Shown: positions 6,943-13,629 of the stretch, in pieces
Numbering within the stretch: position 1 is the first letter of the stretch
Layout: every line of letters begins with the position of its first letter
IMG/VR virus record: IMGVR_UViG_3300004173_000066
Coordinates: 1-60,689 of that record
From: a virus
Length of the DNA: 60,689 nt
Direction: 5' to 3' (one strand)
Program-made: the position numbers and the translations under genes
Notes under the pieces: model-generated
What the model was told of the DNA's origin: nothing
The model's database searches: none
The model's input: the letters and a program-made list of their open reading frames with translations, nothing else

Positions 6943-7581
6943 ATGGCGGACGACTTGTTACCCAGCACGGTAAGCACCGGCGGCGTGGACCCCGCGGAGA
7001 GCGCGCGCGCCGGGCGCCTCACAGACGCCTCGCTCGGGCGCCTCGCCGCCGCGCTGGCGCCGCTCGCCGCGATGAACACCGCCGCGGGCGCGCGCTCGCT
7101 CTTCCGCGATCCGCGCGAGCTCGTCACGCACGGCGCACCGCCCGAGGAGACGCCGCTCGAGCGCGGGTGCGACTCGGGGGTGATCCGCGAGGCGCGGCGT
7201 GTCTGGCAGCGCTGGCTCGTGCTCCCGGCGGAGATCCGCGCGACGCTCCTGTGGGTGGCCGAGCGGTCCGGCGCCGTCGTGCAGGTGGGGGCCTGGTCGC
7301 TCGCGATCGGCGAGGCGCTGGGGCCCGCCGACGCCCGCGAGCTGGCCGTCACCTCGGCCGAGCGCGCCGAGGTCGCCGAGCGCCTGAAGGGGCGGCTCCA
7401 GAAGGACGCCCGGGGCGGCCTCACGCGCGAGCAGGCGCAGGAGCTCGACCGCGTCACGCAGCGCGAGGCCAGGGCGCGCGCGGCGCACAAGCTCGCCGCG
7501 GGGCGCCTCCGGGCGTGGGGCGAGGGCGCGCTCGAGGCGGCCGTTGTCGCCTGGAACGACAATCGCTACGACGCGGCTTGA
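6943..7581 (+). CDS. Hypothetical phage protein (212 aa)
   Basis: Start placed at ATG 6943 (MADDLLPST), directly after a TACAAT box. The product is Ala/Arg-rich and helical; residues 130-200 are strongly charged and coiled-coil-like (AERLKGRLQKDARGGLTREQ). No domain was recognised. It opens the block of middle genes that leads to the RecU-like resolvase. Confidence 0.6.
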   Translation: MADDLLPSTVSTGGVDPAESARAGRLTDASLGRLAAALAPLAAMNTAAGARSLFRDPRELVTHGAPPEETPLERGCDSGVIREARRVWQRWLVLPAEIRATLLWVAERSGAVVQVGAWSLAIGEALGPADARELAVTSAERAEVAERLKGRLQKDARGGLTREQAQELDRVTQREARARAAHKLAAGRLRAWGEGALEAAVVAWNDNRYDAA

Positions 7582-7655
7582 CCCCGAACCATTTTCTCAA
7601 TCAGGGTCATTTCCGTCGGCAGAGGTGCGCCCGGAGCGCCGTCGACGGGGGTCCG

Positions 7656-7874
7656 ATGGCGCACGAACGACTCGACGCGAAGGCGTACGCGGCTCGCACG
7701 GGCCGCAGCCTCGCGTCCACCTACCGCGACTTCGAGCGGCTGCTCGCCCAGCAGTCCAACCCGCGCGTGCTGCGCATCGTCCGCGAGGCCGTGGCGATCG
7801 GGAGCAACGCCGTCCGCGAGCGCCTGGTGGTGCTCTGGCCGGTGGGCCCCGAGACCGCCAACGACGACCGCTAG
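7656..7874 (+). CDS. Hypothetical small phage protein (72 aa)
   Basis: ATG at 7656 with a GGGGG ribosome site. A helix-turn-helix-like segment (LDAKAYAARTGRSLASTYRD) may make it a small DNA-binding protein. It ends 11 bases before the next gene. Confidence 0.5.
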   Translation: MAHERLDAKAYAARTGRSLASTYRDFERLLAQQSNPRVLRIVREAVAIGSNAVRERLVVLWPVGPETANDDR

Positions 7875-7885
7875 AGAGGTCTCTC

Positions 7886-8191
7886 ATGGACATCAAGAAG
7901 GTCATTGCGAAGCTCCCCACGGGCTACGCCGAAGACGCGGCCGGGATGAGCGGCGACCAGCTCCGCGCGGAGGTGATGCGCGCCGAGACCTCGCTCCGGT
8001 GGATCGGCCAGGAAATGAAGGCCGACGAGAAGCTCACGAGCGCCCGCGAGCTGGTGAAGGACCTCTCGGCCAGCTACCTCGAGGCCAAGAAGGCCCAGCG
8101 CGCCAAGATCGACTACGCGCTGCACGTGCTCGAGGAGCGCGGCGAGCTCGGCGTGGGCGCCCACGCGCCCGACGACCCCGCCTCTCCCTGA
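7886..8191 (+). CDS. Hypothetical coiled-coil phage protein (101 aa)
   Basis: ATG at 7886 with AGAGG upstream. Almost wholly helical and charged, e.g. AEVMRAETSLRWIGQEMKAD and YLEAKKAQRAKIDYALHVLE. Similar small proteins of unknown role occur in other phages' early regions, from memory. Followed by the structured segment at 8205-8317. Confidence 0.6.
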   Translation: MDIKKVIAKLPTGYAEDAAGMSGDQLRAEVMRAETSLRWIGQEMKADEKLTSARELVKDLSASYLEAKKAQRAKIDYALHVLEERGELGVGAHAPDDPASP

Positions 8192-8204
8192 CCCGCTCCC
8201 CCTT

Positions 8205-8317
8205 CGACCGATCAGACCTCCGCACGACCCCCGGTGACCCTGCTGCTCCTGCGGTTTCGCGGGGCCGGCGGCAGGAACCGCGGCGCCCTCGTGCACGTGC
8301 TGAGGTCTGGTCGGTCG
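8205..8317 (+). ncRNA. Candidate structured RNA or cis-element between two genes
   Basis: Positions 8205-8225 pair with 8297-8317 as a 21-bp stem with one mismatch (8221/8301) and one G-U wobble (8212/8310). Inside the 71-nt loop a second helix GCGGTT/AACCGC can form, with CCTGC/GCAGG nearby. The segment fills nearly all of the 145-bp gap before the resolvase gene. It could be a leader regulating that gene, a processed small RNA, or a DNA cruciform that the resolvase binds. Confidence 0.4.
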
Positions 8318-8336
8318 GGGCCCCCGAGGACCCATC

Positions 8337-8996
8337 ATGGCGCGCAGACGTACGGCCGAGCAGCTCACCCTCCCCGGCGCCACGCCGGGCTGCCCTCCGG
8401 ACCCTAGTCTCGACGCCGTGCTCGGGGGCTCCGTCCGTACCGCAACAGGAACTCTCCCAGCGCCCGGTGACCCGGGCGTGCGGGAGCGGGCGGGACGCGC
8501 GGCGAAGCGCCACGGCGACGCCCTGGAGGCCTGGATGCGCGCGCAGCTCGCCGCGGCGGTGCTCGCCCTGCGCTTGGTGTGGTGGACGAAGATCGAGGCG
8601 CCCGTGGCCCACAAGCGCGTCCGCGAGGGCGACGGCTGGGGGTGGAAGCTGGTCTGGGGCGCGAAGGCCTCGGCCGACTTCGTCGGGTGCGCGGTCGACG
8701 GCCGGTGCCTCGCCATCGAGTGCAAGAGCACCGAGGACGGTCGCCTCCCGCGCGCCGACATCCAGCCCCAGCAGGCGGCGCAGCTCGACGCCGTCGCCGA
8801 CGCCGGCGGCGTGTCGTTGCTCGCGGTGGAGTTCCGGCATCCCGGCCGCGACGCCTGGGGCGCGCGGCAGTACCTGATCCCCTGGCGGCGCGTCCCCTGG
8901 ACCATCGCCCGCTCGGCGATGGGCCTCGACGAGGCGGACGCCGCCCCGTGGCGGGTGGCCGGCGGCGCGCTCTTCGACCGGCTGCGGGAGCGGTGA
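8337..8996 (+). CDS. RecU-like Holliday junction resolvase / PD-(D/E)XK nuclease (219 aa)
   Basis: Residues 110-170 show the pattern of RecU-type resolvases: ASADFVGC (Asp114), LAIECKST (Glu128-Cys-Lys130), a Gln-rich IQPQQAAQL, then a beta strand ending LLAVEF. These supply the PD-(D/E)XK metal-binding acid, Glu and Lys. It would resolve branched DNA made by replication/recombination before packaging. The first 50 residues are disordered and Pro-rich. It may act with the recombination gene at the left edge. Confidence 0.7.
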   Translation: MARRRTAEQLTLPGATPGCPPDPSLDAVLGGSVRTATGTLPAPGDPGVRERAGRAAKRHGDALEAWMRAQLAAAVLALRLVWWTKIEAPVAHKRVREGDGWGWKLVWGAKASADFVGCAVDGRCLAIECKSTEDGRLPRADIQPQQAAQLDAVADAGGVSLLAVEFRHPGRDAWGARQYLIPWRRVPWTIARSAMGLDEADAAPWRVAGGALFDRLRER

Positions 8997-9183
8997 CCTC
9001 GACCCCGACGATTGCTGGGTTGTCATCACAAGCTGATGGGGCAATTCGGACAACGTATTGTGGCGTCACGCAACGGCGCCGCGACTCGCCTTCACCCACT
9101 GAGTTTCTCGGGGTCGTCTGGCGTCACGACGAGGGCTCGTCCTGTGACTCCACGGCGCCCGATGGTCGACGCACGCTGAGGTC

Positions 9184-9549
9184 ATGGTCATGGGAGTTGT
9201 CCGCTCGATCACCAACGCCCCGGTCGTGCACTTGTCGCGCATCGGGGAGATCCATACCTTCGAGGTCATGGAGAACGAGCTCGACACGCTCGACCGCATC
9301 GTCAGCGAGGAGAACCAGGCGCTGGCCTTCGCGAGCGGCGCCGGGACGACGTTCGTTTCGCTGTTGGCGACGGTGTTGACCCTGAGCGCCTTGTCCCCGA
9401 TCCGCGCGGCCGTGATGGCGGCGCTCCTCGCCGTCTCCGGTCTCGCGACGCTAGTCTTCGGCGTGCAGTGGCTCCGGGTGCGCCGTGAGCGGCCGAAGCT
9501 GCTGGCGCGCATCCGGACGCGCGGCCTTCGGCCCGAACCGCAGGCATAG
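9184..9549 (+). CDS. Small two-helix membrane protein (121 aa)
   Basis: ATG at 9184 (GAGG close upstream; ATG 9190 is an alternative). A charged N-terminal 50 residues (EIHTFEVMENELDTLDRIVS) is followed by two hydrophobic spans (about 57-75 and 80-98) and a basic tail RVRRERPKLLARIRTRG, suggesting a cytoplasmic C terminus. The 187 bp upstream contain no gene and lower GC (about 9005-9065), probably a promoter. Might be a superinfection-exclusion or holin-type moron; no family known. Confidence 0.6.
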   Translation: MVMGVVRSITNAPVVHLSRIGEIHTFEVMENELDTLDRIVSEENQALAFASGAGTTFVSLLATVLTLSALSPIRAAVMAALLAVSGLATLVFGVQWLRVRRERPKLLARIRTRGLRPEPQA

Positions 9550-9595
9550 CGAGCGCACCGCGCCGCCGCGCTGACTCATCCCCGCGCGCTGGCGC

Positions 9596-9638
9596 GGGAC
9601 GTCTCTGGACGTCTCTGGACGTCTCCGGACGTCCGATC
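9596..9638 (+). repeat. GACGTC array, site A (four hexamers, 10-bp phased)
   Basis: GACGTC at 9598, 9608, 9618 and 9628, each exactly 10 bp from the next, with decamer units like CTGGACGTCT. Lies in an intergenic stretch. It is one of six such sites (A-F) in the window; two others are inside the parA and parB-like genes, so a partition-protein binding site is the favoured reading. Confidence 0.6.
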
Positions 9639-9749
9639 GAGGGAAGTTGAGGTGCGCCATGAAGCGCTGACCTTCGTGCTGCGTGTCCCCGCGATGAGGC
9701 GCACTGCCCTCCGCTCCCCACCCTCATCCCCATCGCCCCGCCGCTCGGA

Positions 9750-9860
9750 GCGCACCCCTCGGTGCGCGCGAACCCCAGCGGCGGGGTCTCAGCTCCCCGA
9801 GCTCCGCGAGCTGCACACCCACCGCGTGCCTCCAGCGCGGCGTCTTGGGTGCGCAGCTCG
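9750..9860 (+). other. Intergenic segment with two hairpins
   Basis: The 340-bp gap 9550-9890 has no convincing gene. Beyond array A it holds a 7-bp tetraloop hairpin GCGCACC/GGTGCGC (9750-9756/9761-9767) and a 15-bp inverted repeat with one mismatch (9807-9821/9846-9860, 24-nt loop). It precedes the terminase operon and could be a transcription attenuator, a small RNA, or part of a packaging or partition site. Confidence 0.4.
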
Positions 9861-9890
9861 GGGCGCTCACGCCCTCACGCCGGAGACCAC

Positions 9891-10019
9891 GTGCTGAACT
9901 ACTGCCTCGCTCACCCCGAGCTCTGGCTCCCCCTCGTCGTGATCGCCCTCGCGGGAGCCGGCATCGTCCAGCTCGGTCGCTGGGCGCGCGCCGCGGCGGA
10001 CGAAGCTCTCGTCGGCTGA
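9891..10019 (+). CDS. Single-span membrane microprotein (42 aa)
   Basis: GTG at 9891 with GGAG six bases upstream. Sequence VLNYCLAHPELWLPLVVIAL then AGAGIVQLGRWARAAADEAL: one clear transmembrane helix and a basic/amphipathic tail. Could be a holin-like or regulatory membrane peptide. It is followed by GACGTC array B and the terminase genes. Confidence 0.5.
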   Translation: MLNYCLAHPELWLPLVVIALAGAGIVQLGRWARAAADEALVG

Positions 10020-10024
10020 GGCCG

Positions 10025-10040
10025 GACGTCTCGGGACGTC
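10025..10040 (+). repeat. GACGTC array, site B (two hexamers, 10-bp phased)
   Basis: GACGTC at 10025 and 10035 within CCGGACGTCT CGGGACGTCC, between the microprotein stop and the GGAGG ribosome site of the small terminase gene. Same 10-bp phase as sites A and C-F. Confidence 0.5.
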
Positions 10041-10053
10041 CCGGAGGTTCTCG

Positions 10054-10641
10054 ATGCCCCGCGGCAAGCCGCTCCACCCGAAGCAGCTCGCCGAACTCGC
10101 CGAGCTCTACGCCGAGAGCGGCAACGCCTCGGCGGTCGCGCGGGCGCTGCACGTCGAGCCCTCGACGGTCACCCGCGCGCTCGACCGCCTGGGGGAGCAA
10201 AAAAGAGCAAAGCTCCAAGCAGACGCTCTCGCCTCGGGACTGCGGGCGGGCCGGGAGGACCTCGACGAGGCCCGCGCCGAGATCGCCAAGCTGCTGCTCT
10301 CCGAGCTGCGGGCGGGCAAGGTCGAGCCCGAGCACGTGCAGAAGCTGGGCATGACGCTCGCGCGGATGGTGTCGGGCATGGTGCAGCTCGACCAGCTCGA
10401 GCTCCGGCGTCGACAGTCCCGCCTCACCCGCAAGCGGACGCGCGGGGAGATCGCCCTGCTCGCCAAGAAGCTCACCGAGTCCAGCGGTCCGGGCGGAGGC
10501 GACCCCATCGACGCGAACGACCCGCGGTGGAAGGCGCTCCAGGAGCAGGTCTACGGCGCCGCGCGCCAGGGCGTGAGCGCGAACGATGGACCAGAGCCCG
10601 CCCGACCCGACGGAGATCCTGACGCGGTGGCTCCGGGGTAA
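10054..10641 (+). CDS. terS: Terminase small subunit (195 aa)
   Basis: GGAGG seven bases before ATG 10054. The N terminus has a helix-turn-helix (YAESGNASAVARALHVEPST) for recognising the packaging site, followed by a long helical oligomerisation region and a basic segment RRRQSRLTRKRTRGEIALLA. It overlaps the large subunit gene by 56 bp, typical of terminase pairs. Identified by position and HTH rather than a strong family motif. Confidence 0.75.
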   Translation: MPRGKPLHPKQLAELAELYAESGNASAVARALHVEPSTVTRALDRLGEQKRAKLQADALASGLRAGREDLDEARAEIAKLLLSELRAGKVEPEHVQKLGMTLARMVSGMVQLDQLELRRRQSRLTRKRTRGEIALLAKKLTESSGPGGGDPIDANDPRWKALQEQVYGAARQGVSANDGPEPARPDGDPDAVAPG

Positions 10642-11893
10642 CTTCCTCGGCTACCAGCTCCGCTGGGCGCTCGACCGCGAGGACTTCGCCCTCGCCCTGA
10701 AGGGGCGCCAGCTCGGCTTCACGGACGCGAGCGCGGCCGGCTGCATCCTCGGCGGGTTCCGCGACCGACGCCCGCAGATCGTCCTCTCGGCGGCGCAGGA
10801 CAACGCCAACGCGCTGCTGGATGCGGTCCGCGCGCACTGCCGCTTCCTCGCCGCGATCGGCTTGCCCGCCGCGGCTGACTTCGAGGTCGACAACGCCGAG
10901 GAGATCCGCTGGCGCTCGGGCGGCAGCGTCATCGCCCTCGCGGCCAACCCGCGCACCGCGCGCAGCTTCCACGGCGACCTCTGGCTCGACGAGTTCGCCT
11001 ACCACCAGGACCCCGAGGCGATGTGGGCCGCCGCCTCGCCCATGGCGACGCGCGGTGACTGGCGCATCCGGGTCATCTCGACGCCCAACGGGGCGCAGGG
11101 GCTCTTCTACGAGTGGTGCACGACGCCCCCCCTCGGGTGGCGGATGCACACGGTGTCGCTCACCGACGCCGAGCGCGACGGGCTCAAGGTCGACCGCGCC
11201 CGGCTCCTGTCGCTCGTCGGCGGCGACCCGCGCGTCTTCGCCGAGGCCTACCTCTGCAGCTTCCTCGACGCAGACCTGCAGTACTTCCCTGGCGTCCTCG
11301 CGGACCGGGCGCGCGACTGGAAGGGCGAGCGCCCTTCGATGGCGGGCGCGGAGGTCTTCGCGGGCCTGGACGTTGGCCGACACCACGACCTCACCGTGTT
11401 GACGGTGATCGGCGTCGTGGACGGCGTCGCGTGGGTGATCGGCGTGTTCACCGCGAAGCGCACGAAGTTCAAGCTCCAGCGACGCATGATCGAGCGCGCC
11501 CGCGCGGTCTTCGGCTGGACGAAGCTCTGCGTCGACAAGACCGGCATGGGCGAGCAGCTCACCGAGGAGCTGGTCGAGCAGTGGGGTGAGGCCGAGGTCA
11601 TCCCCGTCGCGTTCACCAACGAGGTGAAGGCCCAGATCGCGACCGGGGCCTTCCGCTGGCTGCGAGACGGGCGCTTCCGGTTCTCGCGCGACGCGCACGG
11701 CAGGCAGCTCCACGCCGACACCTGCGCGGTGCGCCGCCAGGTGACGCCCTCGGGCAACATCGTCTTCGTCTCGCCCCGCACCAAGGCGGGCCACGGCGAC
11801 CACTTCTGGAGCGCGGGACTCGCGCTTCTGGCCGCCTCGGGCCCCGTCACGCCGCGCGGCATGGGCGCCGACCCGGTCTTCCCTGCGGGCTGA
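10586..11893 (+). CDS. terL: Terminase large subunit, Mu gp28-like (435 aa)
   Basis: ATPase: a degenerate Walker A KGRQLGFT (39-46), Walker B DLWLDEF (131-137) and coupling motif STPNG (166-170). RNase H-like nuclease: LDVGRHHDLTV (Asp262, Asp268), CVDKTGMG (Asp317) and GHGDHFW (Asp405). The DVGRxxDLTV pattern is that of Mu-like gp28 terminases. It pumps DNA into the prohead and cuts the concatemer. Length is normal for the type. The start inside terS gives a 56-bp overlap. Confidence 0.9.
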   Translation: MDQSPPDPTEILTRWLRGNFLGYQLRWALDREDFALALKGRQLGFTDASAAGCILGGFRDRRPQIVLSAAQDNANALLDAVRAHCRFLAAIGLPAAADFEVDNAEEIRWRSGGSVIALAANPRTARSFHGDLWLDEFAYHQDPEAMWAAASPMATRGDWRIRVISTPNGAQGLFYEWCTTPPLGWRMHTVSLTDAERDGLKVDRARLLSLVGGDPRVFAEAYLCSFLDADLQYFPGVLADRARDWKGERPSMAGAEVFAGLDVGRHHDLTVLTVIGVVDGVAWVIGVFTAKRTKFKLQRRMIERARAVFGWTKLCVDKTGMGEQLTEELVEQWGEAEVIPVAFTNEVKAQIATGAFRWLRDGRFRFSRDAHGRQLHADTCAVRRQVTPSGNIVFVSPRTKAGHGDHFWSAGLALLAASGPVTPRGMGADPVFPAG

Positions 11894-11896
11894 ACC

Positions 11897-12139
11897 ATGA
11901 GGGCTGGGACCATTCCTGAGAGGTTCGCCAACGTCATCGGCTTCGTCGCGGGCTCGCCCGCTCGGCCATCGGACTGCGCGCGTGCCGACACCGCTCTCGA
12001 GCGGCTCGCCGCCTCGCCGTGGCTCCGCAGCGACCCCGCCGCCGTCGAGGCGCTCGCCGCGCTGCTCGCGACCGGCAACCGCCGCGCGCTGCTGACCTTC
12101 ATGCGCGCCGCCGCGCCCATCCCCCCGGTGACGCCGTGA
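11897..12139 (+). CDS. Hypothetical protein between terminase and portal (80 aa)
   Basis: ATG at 11897, four bases after the terminase stop; its stop overlaps the portal GTG. Helical, ending in a short Pro-rich tail (AAAPIPPVTP). No family recognised; it may be a head-assembly accessory. Confidence 0.6.
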   Translation: MRAGTIPERFANVIGFVAGSPARPSDCARADTALERLAASPWLRSDPAAVEALAALLATGNRRALLTFMRAAAPIPPVTP

Positions 12140-13626
12140 AGTACTCCCTCCTCAACCGCTGCCACGCGGACCTCGCGCCCGTCGCGCTCCAGCGGTACCA
12201 GGACCTCTTCGTCGGCGGCGAGGCGTTCCGCGCGCGCATCGACCGCTACCTGGTGCGCAACGACCTCGAGCCGACGCGGGTCTACGCGATGCGGTGTGAG
12301 CGCGCGCACTACCTGAACTACGTCGCCAGGATCATCCGGTACTTCGCGGCGGCGCTCTTTCAGCGCCCGCTCACCTTCCGCGCGGAGCCCGCCGCGGACG
12401 ACTGGTACCTCGGCGAGTTCAAGGAGGACGCCGACGGCGCCGGCACCGACCTCGACGTGGTGCTGAAGGACGCCTTCGTGCGCGCCCTCGTCGGGGGCCG
12501 CGCGTACGTCCGCCTCGAGGCCCCGACGGTCGAAGGTCCCGCCCCCGACTCGCTCGCCGAGGCCGAGCGCTCTGGCGCGCGCCGCATGACGCTCGCGAAG
12601 GTGCCGACCGAGAACATTCTCAACTGGAAGCGAGCCGAGGACGGCAGCTTCGCGTGGGTGATGGAGCGCGCCTGCCAGAGCGAGCTCCTCGACCCGGGCG
12701 ACGAGGACCTCACCGTCACCGAGACCTGGACCGCCTGGTACGCGGACGGGACCGTGCGCCGCTGGCAGCTCGTGCGCCGCGCGAAGGACAAGGTCCGCGC
12801 CGACACCGACGTGCCGGAGGTCGACGCCCCACGGAGCCCCTGCGGCACCATCCCGATCGTCGAGCTCTGTCTCCCGCCCGAGCTGCACCTGTTGGCGCAC
12901 ATCGCCGACCCGGCGCTCGAGGCCTTCCGCAAGGCCAACGCCCTCTCCTGGGCGATCGACCGCACCTGCTACGCGATGCCGGTCTTCCACCTGAAGGAGG
13001 CGAAGAACCCGCCCGTGATGGGCGCCGGCTACTACCTGATGATCGGCGTCGACGAGAAGGTCGAGTGGCCCTCGCCGCCCTCCGCGCCCTTCGAGGTCGT
13101 CAAGGGCCTCGTGCAGTCCCTCGTGCAGGAGATCCACCGCGTCGTCGAGCAGATGGCCCTGGCCGTCGACAACAACGCGACGGCGGCCGTCGGGCGCTCG
13201 GGCGAGTCCAAGAACGCGGACGGCGCCGCCACGCAGACCGTGCTCCCGAGCTTCGGCGAGCACGTGCGCGACTTCGCCGAGCGGATCTTCGACCTCGTCT
13301 CGGCCGCGCGCGGCGACCGGCTCACCTGGTCCGTGCAGGGCATGGACCGCTTCGACCTCGTGGGGCTCCTCGAGCTCATCGAGGCCGCGCTCACCAGCGA
13401 CCCCCTCCAGATCCCGTCGCCCACGCACCGGCGCGAGGTCCTGAAGAGCGTGTCGCGCGCGCTCCTGCCGAGCGTGCCCGAGGATGTCCGCGCGACGATC
13501 GACCGCGAGATCGAGCGGGGCGTGAACGCCGAGGACACGGACGAGGGCATGGAGAAGGGGCGGGGCAAGGTCCCGACTCCGCCGGGCTCCGACCCCGACC
13601 CTGACGACCCCGACGACGAGCCCTGA
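12136..13626 (+). CDS. Portal protein (496 aa)
   Basis: GTG 12136 with GTGA overlap. The protein has the size, position and composition of a portal: mixed alpha/beta N-terminal wing, conserved helical stem (LVQSLVQEIHRVVEQMALAV) and an acidic disordered C-terminal tail (DPDPDDPDDEP). An aromatic-rich stretch AWYADGTVRRWQL resembles portals of the DUF4055 type. It forms the dodecameric ring through which DNA enters and to which neck proteins bind. Confidence 0.8.
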   Translation: MKYSLLNRCHADLAPVALQRYQDLFVGGEAFRARIDRYLVRNDLEPTRVYAMRCERAHYLNYVARIIRYFAAALFQRPLTFRAEPAADDWYLGEFKEDADGAGTDLDVVLKDAFVRALVGGRAYVRLEAPTVEGPAPDSLAEAERSGARRMTLAKVPTENILNWKRAEDGSFAWVMERACQSELLDPGDEDLTVTETWTAWYADGTVRRWQLVRRAKDKVRADTDVPEVDAPRSPCGTIPIVELCLPPELHLLAHIADPALEAFRKANALSWAIDRTCYAMPVFHLKEAKNPPVMGAGYYLMIGVDEKVEWPSPPSAPFEVVKGLVQSLVQEIHRVVEQMALAVDNNATAAVGRSGESKNADGAATQTVLPSFGEHVRDFAERIFDLVSAARGDRLTWSVQGMDRFDLVGLLELIEAALTSDPLQIPSPTHRREVLKSVSRALLPSVPEDVRATIDREIERGVNAEDTDEGMEKGRGKVPTPPGSDPDPDDPDDEP

Positions 13627-13629
13627 CCC

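Noticed and set aside
9652-9897. An 81-codon frame before the microprotein at 9891
   Set aside because: No ribosome site, Pro/Arg/Ser-biased shadow-like composition, and it covers the hairpin segment; the microprotein frame is better supported.
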